From Xestospongia muta (lineage: Eukaryota > Porifera > Demospongiae > Haplosclerida > Petrosiidae): 64,000 bases of DNA. Where the stretch lies: contig OY848931.1 of NCBI GenBank assembly GCA_963693285.1, positions 4,444,079 to 4,508,078 of the forward strand, written 5' to 3'. Shown here one piece after another: positions 12,633-25,173 of the stretch. The notes below the pieces were generated by a model. The model saw only the letters and a list, made by a program, of their open reading frames with translations, searched no databases and was not told the DNA's origin. Each line of letters begins with the position of its first letter. The stretch's first letter is position 1. The position numbers were made by a program, and so were the translations under genes.

Positions 12633-13532
12633 ATGAACACAGCGTCCTTACTCCTGTGTGTAGTAGTAGCTCTGCTCTGCTCTACTACTCTTGTCAATGG
12701 AAACTGTCCTGATGATGATCCATTCTCATCACCTTTCTATAAAAGTGTCAATGTTAGCGCTGCTATAGGTCAGATATTTCTTGTCTTCATATGTAACATC
12801 ATACTTATTTTAATAGAATGTCCTATAGCTCGTGACTGTAAAGCATGGCTTGAAGCTGGTGTTAACAAGAGTGGCATCTATCCTATAAAACCTGATGGAG
12901 ACAGTGCCTTTCAAGTAAAAAGTATAGACCACTGACATATCATTAAATATCTTTCTCTATAGGTCTATTGTGATATGGAGACTGATGGTGGTGGATGGAC
13001 TGTCTTTCAGAGAAGACTAGGTGGATCTATTGATTTTAATCGTAACTGGCTTGATTACGAGGAAGGTTTTGGTGACCTTAGTGGAGAATTTTGGTTAGGC
13101 TTGAGTAAAGTACATCGTCTTACACCAGATGGAGCAAATACTTTACGAGTGGATCTTGGAGACTTTGAAAGTAACACAGCTTATGCCCAGTACTCTATGT
13201 TCAGTATTGGAGATGATATTACTGAGTACACACTTAATGTAGGAGGATACTCTGGTACTGCTGGAGATGCATTAAATGGAGGTGGTGGAGAGTACCTCAA
13301 TGGTATGAAGTTTTCTACTAAAGACAATGACAATGATAATAATGCTAGAGGTTCATGTGCCACAGAATGGAAAGGAGCTTGGTGGTTTAATAATTGTATG
13401 CACTCTCATCTCAATGCACCTTATCATCCAAATGGAGGACCAGTTAGGCAGTGGAGTGGAATACTGTGGTATGACTGGAAAGGTAACAGCTACTCACTCA
13501 AGTTTACAGAGATGAAAGTTCGTCGTATATAA
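12633..13532 (+). CDS. Secreted fibrinogen-related (FBG) lectin-like protein, class A
   Basis: Spliced as join(12633..12768,12817..12914,12963..13532), 267 aa; both introns are 48 nt, GT-AG. It is predicted to be an extracellular recognition protein of the ficolin/tachylectin-5 type, inferred from the FBG fold. Residues 1-23 are a signal peptide ending VNG. A short linker (NCPDDDP, one NVS glycosylation site) follows. Exon 2 gives CPIARDC and SGIYPIKPDG. Exon 3 gives the FBG core: [25 protein letters not shown], the calcium-type loop FSTKDNDND, SCA, WWFNNC, LNAPY and a terminal KFTEMKVRR. There is no collagen or coiled-coil region, so any oligomerisation would use the free N-terminal cysteine. 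Retention of intron 2 would end the protein at residue 100. It is the first gene of the array and intact. Confidence 0.88.
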
Positions 13533-15319
13533 CTATTGAGTTGAATATGTGTCTGTTATTAAGACATTGTACATAATTATAGATGTTTATAATACAAGTG
13601 TATACAGTAGCTGTATATTATCATCATAGAATGTAGTGAATGCTGAACAGTCAATGTGTAACTAGTTGTCTTCTTTATGTAATAATTATTAATGCTGTCA
13701 TTTTAACAACAAAACATGTAAACTGCTATACTGCAATAATCAGAATTGTATAAAGCAATTATAATTGTAATTTGTACTTGAGTCTCTAATTAAAGAAAAA
13801 TTCAGTCCTTTCCTATACAATCTATACATGTGCTTTAAGAGATATATAGAGCAGTCAAGATAAACTGATTGTAAATATTTGATACACATTTATTCCACAA
13901 ATTAAACTCTAAACAAATTTAAAATAAAAGTGTTTTTGTTAGTGAAACAAACCCATTCTACAATGCTTATTACTACATCAATAATGATGGAAGGTGTGGT
14001 AGTTGCATTATTGTATTAATACACACACACACACACACACACATCATTTCATATAGTTAATATATAGTTTGTGAGTACATTCTTTGAGTTACTCGTTACT
14101 TGAGTAACTTTTTCTTTTGAATAAATGTTAGTTTATTTATATATTTATTATTAAACTAACACAATTTTTACATACTCTCTCAGATAAAATACTCATACAA
14201 TTAGTATATTCTTTGACTAAAATATCTCTTAAAGAAATATTATTTTGTTCAAAAGTATACAAATTTCTCATATATTCTTCTCACTACAGATTAGATAAGA
14301 AGATACTCATAATGTTAGTATATTCTTTGAGTAACACATCCTTAAATAAATGTTAGTTTGTTCCATAGTATGTTAATTTATTAGTAAACAAACACAATAT
14401 TAATACATACTCTACCTGTCACACCTCATGTATCCTTCTTCTTTAATTATTTACACAAAAAAGTTAACATCACATCCAATAATCATTATTAAAACTCAAC
14501 TATTATATCTTCTGTTCAATATCACATCAACTATGTCAATTGAAGACAAAACAAGAGCTGGCAATATTATTGTTTAGCTGACTAATGTTATATTAACTAT
14601 TTAGATGACATAGTTATTCACAAAAAGATTATATTGACAATGAATGAATAGAATATACAAGTAAGGAAAGGACTAATACTAAAATTGATGATATAAAATA
14701 AGATATGATGTCATTGTGAGGTAATACTGTTTATCATTTATTAACATTTCTATAACAACTTATTATAATAGTGTTAACAACAAGCAAATTATAATATATT
14801 GTTAACAAGGTCGGAGTAGAACCCACCGAGGTAATAGGACAGATCTCTACCTCAAAATTAATGGAAGAAATGTAGAATGCTACTTGAAAGATCTCTTAAC
14901 TGACTTATCCTTTTTCAGTAAATGATAATATTGGACATTATAAAATACTAATTACTGTAATTGTTAGCTCATCTGCTAGATATATACAAATACAATAATG
15001 ATGATAATGTTATATTTAGAAAGTGTGATCATTGTTAACTAAAGTAACTGTCTTGATAGTTACTAACTCTTATGTCATATTACTTCTCAACTCAAGGGGA
15101 GTGGTCGTAGTGGTGTTAGAGTTGAACAATTAAAATCTCACTGCTACTTTGTCTCATGGGAAAATACAAATACAATGATGAGTTACATTTGGAACATGTG
15201 ATAATTGTTATCTAAAGTAACAAGTTCTGAAATTCTATGATAGTTACTACTTCTTATGTCAACACATGTTTTACGTTTCACCCATATCTGAATACATCCT
15301 GTAGACACCATCTTACAGT
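13533..15319. other. Spacer between lectin genes
   Basis: Begins with a 3' flank conserved among class A genes (GACATTGTACATAATTATAG; AATGTAGTGAATRCTGAACAG). Then follow a (CA)n at about 14018-14042, the degenerate ~120-bp spacer repeats, a decayed leader copy (TATCTTCTGTTCAATATCAC near 14505), and a conserved AACCCACCGAGGTAATAGG block at about 14820-14920. No gene seen. Confidence 0.7.
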
Positions 15320-15320
15320 C

Positions 15321-15429
15321 TATAAAAAGAGAACTACACTCACTTATAGACAGTAACAAATAAGATACCTCTACCTCAGAGATAAATACTGTTCAACATC
15401 ACATCAATTACTAACTACTACTCCTCATC
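15321..15429 (+). promoter_or_regulatory. Class A/C core promoter and 5' leader
   Basis: TATAAAAAG at 15321-15329 and the conserved leader, shortened here because the CCTCCTCCTCAACTATC segment is missing, so the TATA-to-ATG distance is about 109 bp. Confidence 0.72.
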
Positions 15430-16341
15430 ATGAACACAATGTCCCTCCTCCTGTGTGCAGTAGTAGCTCTCTTCTACTCTACTACTCTTGTCAATGGAAA
15501 CTGTCCTGATGATGATCCATTCTCATCACCTTTCTATAAAAGTGTCAATGTTAATGCTGCTATAGGTCAGTTATTTCTTGTCTTTAAAAGTAACATCATA
15601 CTTATTTTAATAGAATGTCCTATAGCTCGTGATTGTAAAGTATGGCTTGAAGCTGGTGTTAACAAGAGTGGTATCTATCCTATAAAACCTGATGGAGACA
15701 GTGCCTTTCAAGTAAAAAGTATAAACCACTGACATATAATTAAATATCTTTCTCTACAGGTCTATTGTGATATGGAGACTGATGGTGGTGGATGGACTGT
15801 CTTTCAAAGGAGACAAGATGGATCTGTTGATTTTAATCGTGGTTGGGTTGACTATGAAAGAGGTTTCGGTAATCTTAGTGGAGAGTTTTGGCTAGGCTTA
15901 AGTAAAGTACATCGTCTTACACGAGATGAAATAAATACTCTACGAGTGGATCTTGGAGACTTTGAAAGTAACACAGCTTATGCCCAGTACTCTACATTCA
16001 GTATTGGAGATGATATTACTGAGTACACACTTAATGTAGGAGGATACTCTGGTACTGCTGGAGATGGACTAATTACTGATGCAACTTATGGTGCTACACA
16101 TAACCACAGTGGTATGAAGTTTTCTACTAAAGACAACGACAATGATAAACTTACAACTGATTCATGTGCCTTAGGATTTAATGGAGCATGGTGGTTTAAT
16201 AATTGTATGCAATCTCATCTCAATGCACCTTATCATCCAAATGGAGGACCAGTTAAGGATTGGACAGGAATACTGTGGTATGACTGGAAAGGTAACACCT
16301 ACTCTCTCAAGTTTACAGAGATGAAAGTTCGTCGTAATTAA
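15430..16341 (+). CDS. Secreted fibrinogen-related (FBG) lectin-like protein, class A
   Basis: Spliced as join(15430..15565,15614..15711,15760..16341), 271 aa, introns 48 and 48 nt. Signal peptide MNTMSLLLCAVVALFYSTTL then VNG. The linker lacks the glycosylation sequon of the 12633 gene (NVNAA). The FBG core is complete, with [42 protein letters not shown] and LNAPY. The loop between GTAGD and GMKFS is expanded (GLITDATYGATHNHS) compared with the 12633 gene, and the segment before SCA differs too. These lie next to the calcium/ligand side of known FBG folds. Likely extracellular lectin; intact. Confidence 0.88.
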
Positions 16342-17199
16342 CTATTGAATTGAACATTCGTCCGTTACCAAGACATTGTACATAATTATAGATGTTTATA
16401 TTACTAGTATATACAATAGCTGTATATTATCATCATAGAATGTAGTGAATACTGAACAGTCAATGTGTTACTAGTTGTCTTCTTTATGTGATAATTATTA
16501 ATGCTGTCATTTTAACAAAAAAACATATGAACTGCTATACTGCAATTATCAGAATTGTATAAAACAGTTATAATTGTAATTTGTACTTGAGTCTCTAATT
16601 AAAGAAAAAATCAGTCCTTTCCTATACAATCTATACATGTGCTTTAAGAGATCTATACATCAGTCAAAAACCGATTGTAAATGTTAGATACACATTTATT
16701 CCACAAATTAAACTCTAAACAAATTTAAAATAAAAGTGTTTTTGTTAGTGAAACAAACCCATTCTACAGTGCTTATTACTACATCAATAATGATGGATTG
16801 TGTTGTAGTTGTAGTATTGCATTAATACACACACACACACACAACATTTCATATAGTTAATATATAATGTGTGAGTACATTCTTTGAATTACTCGTCTCT
16901 TAAACAAATGTTAGTTTATTTATATATTTATTATTAAACTAACACAATTTTTACATACTCTCTCAGATAAGATACTCATACAATTAGTATATTCTTTGAG
17001 TAAAATATCTCTGAAAGAAATATTATCTTGTTCAAAAACATACAAATTTCTCATATATTCTTCTCACTATAGTTCAGGTAGGAAGATACTCTAAAGAAAC
17101 AAGTTCTGAAATTCTATGATAGTTACTAATTCTTATGTCAACACATGTTCTACGTTTCACCCATATCTGAATACATCCTGTAGACACCACCTTACAGTC
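16342..17199. other. Spacer between lectin genes (shortened)
   Basis: Conserved class A 3' flank, a short (CA)n at about 16826-16842, then the start of the degenerate spacer repeats. From about 17070 the sequence jumps directly into the promoter-proximal block (TTCTGAAATTCTATGATAG). Most of the normal ~1.2-kb upstream module is therefore missing here. No gene seen. Confidence 0.65.
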
Positions 17200-17332
17200 T
17201 ATAAAAAGAGAACTACACTCACTTATAGACAGTGACAAATAAGATACCTCTATCTCAGAGATAAATACCTTTTCCTCAACTATCATATCTTCTGTTCAAA
17301 GTTACATCAACTACTAACTACTACTCCTCATT
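17200..17332 (+). promoter_or_regulatory. Class A/C core promoter and 5' leader
   Basis: TATAAAAAG at 17200-17208 with the conserved GAACTACACTCACTTATAG and leader; about 133 bp to the ATG. Confidence 0.74.
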
Positions 17333-18244
17333 ATGAACACAGTGTCCCTACTCCTATGTGTAGTAGTAGCTCTGTTCTACTCTACTACTATTGTCAATGG
17401 AAACTGTCCTGATGATGATCTATTCTCATCACCTTTCTATAAAAGTGTCAATGTTACTGCAGCTATAGGTCAGTTATTTCTTGACTCCAAATGTGACATC
17501 ATACTTATTTTAATAGAATGTCCTATAGCTCGTGATTGTAAAGTATGGCTTGAAGCTGGTGTTAACAAGAGTGGTATCTATCCTATAAAACCTGATGGAG
17601 ACAGTGCCTTTCAAGTAAAAAGTATAAACCACTGACATATAATTAAATATCTTTCTCTATAGGTCTACTGTGATATGGAGACTGATGGTGGTGGATGGAC
17701 TGTCTTTCAAAGGAGACAAGATGGATCTGTTGACTTTAATCGTAATTGGATTGACTATGAAAGAGGTTTCGGTAATCTTAGTGGAGAGTTTTGGCTAGGC
17801 TTGAGTAAAGTACATCGTCTTACACGAGATAGAATAAATACTCTACGAGTGGATCTTGGAGACTTTGAAAGTAACACAGCTTATGCCCAGTACTCTATGT
17901 TCACTATTGGAGATGATATTACTGAGTACACACTTAATGTAGGAGGATACTCTGGTACTGCTGGAGATGGACTAATTACTGATGCAACTTATGGTGTTAA
18001 ACATAACCACAGTGGTATGAAGTTTTCTACTAAAGACAATGACAATGATAAACGTACAGGTAATTCATGTGCCTTAGAATTTAAAGGAGCATGGTGGTTT
18101 AATGACTGTATGCAATCTCATCTCAATGCACCTTATCATCTAAATGGAGGACCAGTTAGTAGTTGGACTGGAATACTGTGGTATGACTGGAAAGGTAGGA
18201 GCTACTCACTCAAGTTTACAGAGATGAAAGTTCGTCGCAATTAA
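17333..18244 (+). CDS. Secreted fibrinogen-related (FBG) lectin-like protein, class A
   Basis: Spliced as join(17333..17468,17517..17614,17663..18244), 271 aa, both introns 48 nt. Signal peptide, NCPDDDL linker with an NVT sequon, exon 2 with CPIARDC, and a complete FBG core. Very close to the 15430 protein, sharing the long GLITDATYG loop, but with different residues in the two variable loops (VKHNHS; KRTGNSCALEF) and WWFNDC instead of WWFNNC. It sits just upstream of the circularly permuted repeat, which interrupts its 3' flank about 240 bp after the stop. Intact, extracellular lectin-like. Confidence 0.88.
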
Positions 18245-18480
18245 CTATTGAGTTGAATATGTGTCTGTTACTAAGACATTGTACATAATTATAGATGTTT
18301 ATATTACTAGTATATACAATAGCTGTATTATCATCATAGAATGTAGTGAATACTGAACAGTTAATGTGTTACTAGTTGTCTTCTTTATGTAATAATTATT
18401 AATGCTGTCATTTTAACAACAAACATGTAAACTGCTATACTGCAATTATCAGAATTGTATAAAACAGTTATAATTGTAAT

Positions 18481-19537
18481 TTGTTTCTATATAAACATTA
18501 GAGTATAATAACATAATAAATGTTAGTATGTTTATTTATTGATAAAGATGTTCAAAACCATATAACCATGCTCTATATTATCATAGCAATGATATAAGTC
18601 AGATTAATTTATAAATTGTGTTGTATCTACTAATAGCTAATGATGATATAAAGTTGAACTAATTATAAGAAAGGATTATTTGGAGAATTAGCTCTTAAAA
18701 TTCTATTTAAATGTTTTGAAATGAAACTATTTCTATAAATAATCCTTAGTATAAGATGCAAGGAGAGTGTCAGTATATTCTAACTAACTCCTCTATCATA
18801 ACTTTGAAACTCATTAGCCTGAAGCCTCTAGGCCACTATGTTGAAAGGTAGGAGGGAATCCATTGTAATAGATGCCTGGTTTCAGTTTGTGGCCCTACCT
18901 CAGTAACCAGTGTGGGGGAGAGAGATACTATGAATAATATTAATATTAGATCCAACAGATAAAGAGTTAGTACATTCCAGACTAATTTTAGTCTTCTAAG
19001 AGTCATGACAATGCAAATTATCTAATAGTAAATGATCACTTGAAGCTTCATTGATTAAGACTGTTGATTGAATTATAAGAGTGGTCTAGTAATAAGAGTA
19101 GTCTGTTAAAAGAATATTAGCCGATTGTTATAATGAACAATAAACAAATTTACGTAATAATAGTTGTTACGCAAAGTTGATTATTATAATCACTATTGAT
19201 GTGTTTTTTGTCAATTATTATAAGTATTGCTTATTAGTTCTGACAACTTTCATCATTGTGGTTTGTGATATCAATGGTAGTTCAACATCTCAATATTGAC
19301 AGAGCCCACAATATTAACTGGTAGAGCTCACAATACCACTGAACTGATAGAGTCCTTAATAAATTAACCTTAAAACCATGGTCACAATCCATGCACGCAC
19401 ATACAAGCATCTTAGTGTATATGATACTACCCTTACATCATAATGACATAATGTATTAAACAATCGAGAGGATACTGGCCTTGATAAAGGGACTAAAGAA
19501 CTATAGTTGTAATAATTGTTTCTGTATAAACATTAGA
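18481..19537. repeat. Dispersed repeat, copy 2 (circularly permuted)
   Basis: 18481-18939 corresponds to 6028-6485 and 18946-19537 to 5452-6049, so the halves of copy 1 are swapped. A 22-bp sequence beginning TTGTTTCTRTATAAACATTA stands at both ends (18481 and 19516) but is single and internal in copy 1 (6028). The insertion splits the 3' flank of the 17333 gene after TTATAATTGTAATTTG; other class A genes continue there with TACTTGAGTCTC. This is what integration of a circular intermediate, or excision of one phase from a tandem array, would leave. Confidence 0.8.
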
Positions 19538-20411
19538 TTATTATAATATATTAAATGTTTGACTAACTCATCATTTAAATAAATGTTAGTTTGTTAAAAA
19601 TAAATGATTTTTTTTGGCAAACTAACACAATTTTTACATACTCTCTCAGATAAGATACTCATACAATTAGTATATTCTTTGACTAAAATATCTCTGAAAG
19701 AAATATTATTTTGTTCAAAAGCATACAAATTTCTCATATACTCTTCTCACTACAGATTAGATAAGAAGATACTCATATTGTTAGTGTATTCTTTGAGTAA
19801 CACATGCTTCAATAAATGTTAGTTTGTTCCATAGTATGTTAATTTATTAGTAAACAAACACAATATTAATACATACTCTACCTGTCACACCTCACGTATC
19901 CTTCTTTAATTATTTACACAAAAAGTTAACATCACATCCCCAATAATCATTATTAAAACTCAACTATTATATCTTATGTTCAATATCACATCAACTATGT
20001 CAATTGAAGACAAAACAAGAGGTGGCAATATTATTGTTTAGCTAACTAATGTTATATTAACTATTTAGATGACATAGTTATTCACAAAGAGATTACATTG
20101 ACAATGAACGAATAGAATATACAAGTAAGGAAAGGACTAATACTAAAGTGATGATATAAAATAAGATATGATGTCACTGTGAGGTAATACTGTTTATCAT
20201 TTATTAACATTTCTGTAACAACTAATTATAATGGTGTTAACAACAAGAAAATTATAATATATTGTTAACAAGGTCGGAGTGGAACCCACCGAGGTAATAG
20301 GACAGATCTCTACCTCAAAATTAATGGAAGAAATGTAGAATGCTACTTGGAAGATCTCTCAACTGACTTATGTGTTTTTAGTAAATTATAATATTGGACA
20401 TTATAAAATAC
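19538..20411. other. Spacer with degenerate repeats
   Basis: Copy of the array spacer: AGATAAGATACTCATA repeats, a decayed leader copy near 19975, and an AACCCACCGAGGTAATAGG block at about 20283. It ends at the transposon fragment. A 72-codon frame at 19604-19822 comes from the spacer repeats and is not supported as a gene. Confidence 0.65.
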
Positions 20412-20413
20412 TA

Positions 20414-20770
20414 TTTGTCATCAGAACACTCAGTAGCCTCTCGATGCTGGTACACGAAACTCCTGTGGCATCAGAGGTTCGTTTAAGAGGTCCTTGAGTC
20501 TGTTGACGCCTGCTGACTTCCTCGAAATAGCCATAGACATTCGCAAAAACCTCCTTTGTTTGTGATTCAGTCTTTTTTACTCTGCATTTTCACGACCACG
20601 AGAGAAAACGTGGTTTGTTCGCATGACATTCACGTGAACAAACAATGAATAATATTAAAATGTACTCAGCGCTAATTGCACTTGATTAGGTGAGAAAATA
20701 CCTCACCTTACATTCCATGCATACAACACCTTTTTTTTAATGAAGGGCCCAACTCAACTTGGACATAGTA
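20414..20770 (-). mobile_element. Transposon fragment flanked by TA, with HTH-like coding remnant
   Basis: Insertion found only in this spacer copy; other copies read straight through AAAATACTAATTACTG (for example near 14945 and 23516). The dinucleotide TA stands on both sides (20412-20413 and 20771-20772), as in Tc1/mariner-type insertions. The minus strand is open over 20414-20589 and reads KEVFANVYGYFEEVSRR ... GPLKRTSDATGVS, then TSIERLL. This resembles a helix-turn-helix start of a DDE transposase. I see no clear terminal inverted repeats and no catalytic core, so it is a remnant. The base composition is less AT-rich than its surroundings. Confidence 0.55.
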
Positions 20771-21143
20771 TAATTACTGTAATTGTTAGTTCATCTGCTA
20801 GGAATATACAAATACAATAATGATGATAATGTTACAATTAGAAAGTGTGATCATTGTTAACTAAAGTAACTGTCTTGATAGTTACTAACTCTTATGTCAT
20901 ATTACTCCTCAACTCAAGGGGAGTGGTCATAGTAGTGTTAGAGTTGAACAATTAAAATCTCACTGTTAATTTGTCTCATGGGAAAATACAAATACAATGA
21001 TGAGTTACATTTGTAACATGTGATAATTGTTATCTAAAGAAACAAGTTCTGAAATTCTATGATAGTTACTAATTCTTATGTCAACACATGTTCTACGTTT
21101 CATCCATATCTGACTACATCCTATAGACACCATCTCTACAGTC
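20771..21143. other. Promoter-distal spacer
   Basis: Remainder of the array spacer after the transposon fragment, with the conserved blocks AACTCAAGGGGAGTGGTC and GATGAGTTACATTTG and the promoter-proximal CAACACATGTTCTACGTTTC. No gene seen. Confidence 0.6.
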
Positions 21144-21276
21144 TATAAAAAGAGAACTAGACTCACTTATAGACAGTAACAAATAAGATACCTCTACCTC
21201 AGAGATAAATACCTCCTCCTCAACTATCACATATTCTGTTCAACATCACATCAATTACTAACTACTACTCCTCATC
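21144..21276 (+). promoter_or_regulatory. Class A/C core promoter and 5' leader (before pseudogene)
   Basis: TATAAAAAG at 21144-21152 and an intact-looking leader 133 bp before the ATG, so the pseudogene behind it may still be transcribed. Confidence 0.7.
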
Positions 21277-22174
<898 letters not shown>

Positions 22175-23896
22175 CTATTGAATTCAATATGTGTCTGTTA
22201 CTAAGACATTATACATAATTATAGATGTTTATATTACTAGTATATACAATAGCTGTATTATCATCATAGAATGTAGTGAATACTGAACAGTCTATGTGTT
22301 ACTATTTGTCTGCTTTATATGATAATCATTAATGTTGTCATTTTAACAAAAACAAACACACAAACTGCTATACTGCAATAATCAGAATTGTATAAAGCAA
22401 TTATAATTGTATTTTGTACTTGAGCCTCTAATTAAAGAAAAAATCAGTCCTTTCCTATACAATCTATACATGTGCTTTAAGAGATATATAGAGCAGTTAA
22501 GATAAACTGATTGTAAATGTTTGATACACATTTATTCCACAAATTAAACTCTAAACAAATTTAAAATTAAAGTGTTTTTGTTAGTGAAACAAACTCATTC
22601 TACAGTGCTTATTACTACATCAATAATGATGGAAGGTGTGGTAGTTGCAGTATTGTATTAACAGTTTAACACACACACACCATTTAATGTAGCTAATCTA
22701 TAGTGTGTGAGTATATTCTTTGAGTTACTCATCTTTTGAATAAATGTTAGTTTATTTATATATTTATTATTAAACTAACACGATTTTTACATACTCTCTC
22801 AGATAAGATACTCATACAATTAATATATTCTTTGAGTAAAATATCTCTTAAAAAAATATTATTTTGTTCAAAAGCATACAATTTCCTATATACTCTTCTC
22901 ACTACAGTTTAGATAAGAAGATACTCATATTGTTAGTGTATTCTTTGAGTAACACATCCTTAAATAAATGTCATTTTTTTCTGACACTTCCTGTCATAAG
23001 CTCTGATATCATACTTTAATTATTTACACAAAAAAGTTAACATCACATCCAATAATCATTATTAAAACTCAACTATTATATCTTCTGTTCAATATCATAT
23101 CAACTATGTCGATTGAAGACAAAACAAGAGCTGGCAATATTATTGTTTAGCTAACTAATGTTATATTAACTATTTAGATGACATAGTTATTCACAAAGAG
23201 ATTACATTGACAATGAATGAATAGAATATACAAGTAAGGAAAGGACTAATACTAAAGTGATGACATAAAATAAGATATGATGTCACTGTGAGGTAATACT
23301 GTTTATCATTTATTAACATTTCTATAACAACTTATTATAATAGTGTTAACAACAAGCAAATTATAATATATTGTTAACGAGGTCAAAGTGGAACCTACCG
23401 AGGTAATAGGGCAGATCTCTACCTCAAAATTAATGGAAGAAATGTAGAATGCTACTTTGAAGATCTCTTAACTGACTTATCCTTTATCAGTAAATTATAA
23501 TATTAGACATTATAAAATACTAATTACTGTAATTGTTAGCTCATCTGCTAGATATATACAAATACAATAATAATGATGATAATGTTACATTTAGAAAGTG
23601 TGATCATTGTTAACTAAAGTAACTGTCTTGATGGTTACTAACTCTTATGTCATATTACTTCTCAACTCAAGGGGAGTGGTCATAGTAGTATTAGAGTTGA
23701 ACAATGAAAATCTCACTGTTACTTTGTCTCATGGGAAAATACACATACAATGATGAGTTACATTTGGAACATGTGATAATTGTTATCTAAAGTAACAAGT
23801 TCTGTAATTCTATGATAGTTACTAATTCTTATGTCAACATATGTTCCACGTTTCTTCTATACTTGACTACCTCCTGTAGACACCATCACTACAGTC
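22175..23896. other. Spacer between array genes
   Basis: Class A 3' flank, then the degenerate AGATAAGATACTCATA repeats, a decayed leader copy near 23075, a CACCGAGGTAATAGG-like block near 23395 and the promoter-distal blocks. No gene seen. Confidence 0.65.
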
Positions 23897-24029
23897 TATA
23901 AAAAGAGGACTACACTCACTTGTAGACAATAGCAAATAAGATACCTCTACCTCAGAGATAAATACCTCCTCCTCAACTATAATATCTTCTGTTCAACATC
24001 ACATCAACTACTAACTACTACTCATCATC
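23897..24029 (+). promoter_or_regulatory. Class A/C core promoter and 5' leader (class C gene)
   Basis: TATAAAAAG at 23897-23905 with GAGGACTACACTCACTTGTA and the same leader as the class A genes, although the gene behind it encodes a different C-terminal domain. Confidence 0.75.
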
Positions 24030-25173
24030 ATGAACACAATGTCCCTACTCCTGTGTGTAGTAGTAGCTCTGTTCTACTCTAACATTCTTGTCAATGGAAA
24101 CTGTCCTGATGATGAGTCATCTATCTTGCCTTCTTCTACATCTGTTGTAGATAATAGGAAGACAACAATACTACCTTCACCATCTGTCAATGACAATATG
24201 TTGTCACCTTCATCCTCATCAACTCCAAAGGATATTACTCGATCATCTTTACCATCACCATCTCCATCACCACTCACTTCCTCTCCTCTTAATCAAGGTT
24301 CACACATAATATATTTACAACTAACTTGTACATACAAGAATTATGTATCACATCTTTTACAGAGTGCTTTCTACCTCATAATTGTAAGGATTGGTATGAT
24401 TTGGGTATAAGGAAGACCTGTGTCTATCCAATATATCCTGATGGAAACACTCAACATATGGTAAGTGATATTTACTAAGAGGATCAATATTAAACTTATT
24501 ATTATAGGTCTATTGTGATATGAAGGGTACCCATTGTGATGGGAAAGGTGGTTGGACTAGAGTGGGTTATCTTAATATGACTGAATCTGGTGCTACCTGT
24601 CCTACTGGACTGACACAACAACAATATACCAACATAGATCATGAAGTGTGTGGTCGATCTACTTCTCATGTAGGTGGTTGTAGCTCATCTATATTCTCAA
24701 CAATTGGTCTTAACTATTACAAAGTGTGTGGACGAATTAGAGGCTATCAAGTAAATAGTCCTGATGGATTTAAATATTTTAACAACTACAATCGAGACAT
24801 TAATGATCCCTATGTTGACGGTATGTCTATCACTTGTGGTCAAAGTCCTCGTCAACATATCTGGACTTATGCAGCTGGTCATGGTGGTAATCCTGGTCGT
24901 TGTCCCTGTGAAACTCCATCTACAATTGAAAACCCTCCACCTCCTTCCTTTGTGGGCAATCATTACTACTGTGAAGCAGGTACTGACATCCTCTGGGATG
25001 GAAATGATTGTCCAGGTTCTGAAGCTCCCTGTTGTACTAACACCAAACAGCCTTGGTTCTATCGAGAACTTGATGACATGACCCAAGACAATATTGAGCT
25101 GAGGGTGTGTGATGATCAAGGTTATCATGATGAGGCAGTACTAATTGATTTCATTGAACTATATGTTCAGTGA
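24030..25173 (+). CDS. Secreted class C protein: class A leader with a different cysteine-rich C-terminal domain
   Basis: Spliced as join(24030..24297,24363..24460,24508..25173), 343 aa; introns 65 and 47 nt. The first ~30 residues match class A (signal peptide, NCPDD). Then comes a Ser/Pro/Thr-rich, probably O-glycosylated stalk (SPSPSPLTSS). Exon 2 is 98 nt in the same phases as class A and encodes ECFLPHNCKDW and VYPIYPDGN. Exon 3 starts VYCDMKG and GGWTRVGYLNM, but then departs from FBG: CPTGLTQQQY, VDGMSITCGQ, HIWTYAAG, CPCETP, NHYYCEAGTDILWDG, APCC, PWFYREL, IELRVC and a terminal FIELYVQ. I recall this pattern from unnamed invertebrate secreted proteins but know no family name. A poly(A) signal AATAAA lies at 25268. 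Confidence 0.85.

Noticed and set aside
12633..12935. Annotating exon 1 plus intron 1 plus exon 2 as a stand-alone 100-aa secreted protein
   Set aside because: Splice sites at 12768/12817 and 12914/12963 join in phase into a complete FBG protein and are conserved in all paralogues; the short form remains only a possible retained-intron product.
13181..13363. Minus-strand frames opposite FBG exon 3 that recur in each paralogue (also 21820, 26522, 34584, 44811, 50798)
   Set aside because: They mirror the conserved lectin exon in antisense and show no independent signals.
14820..14920. AACCCACCGAGGTAATAGG block repeated in several spacers, considered as a tRNA or small RNA gene
   Set aside because: No cloverleaf or internal promoter boxes could be fitted; treated as spacer repeat.
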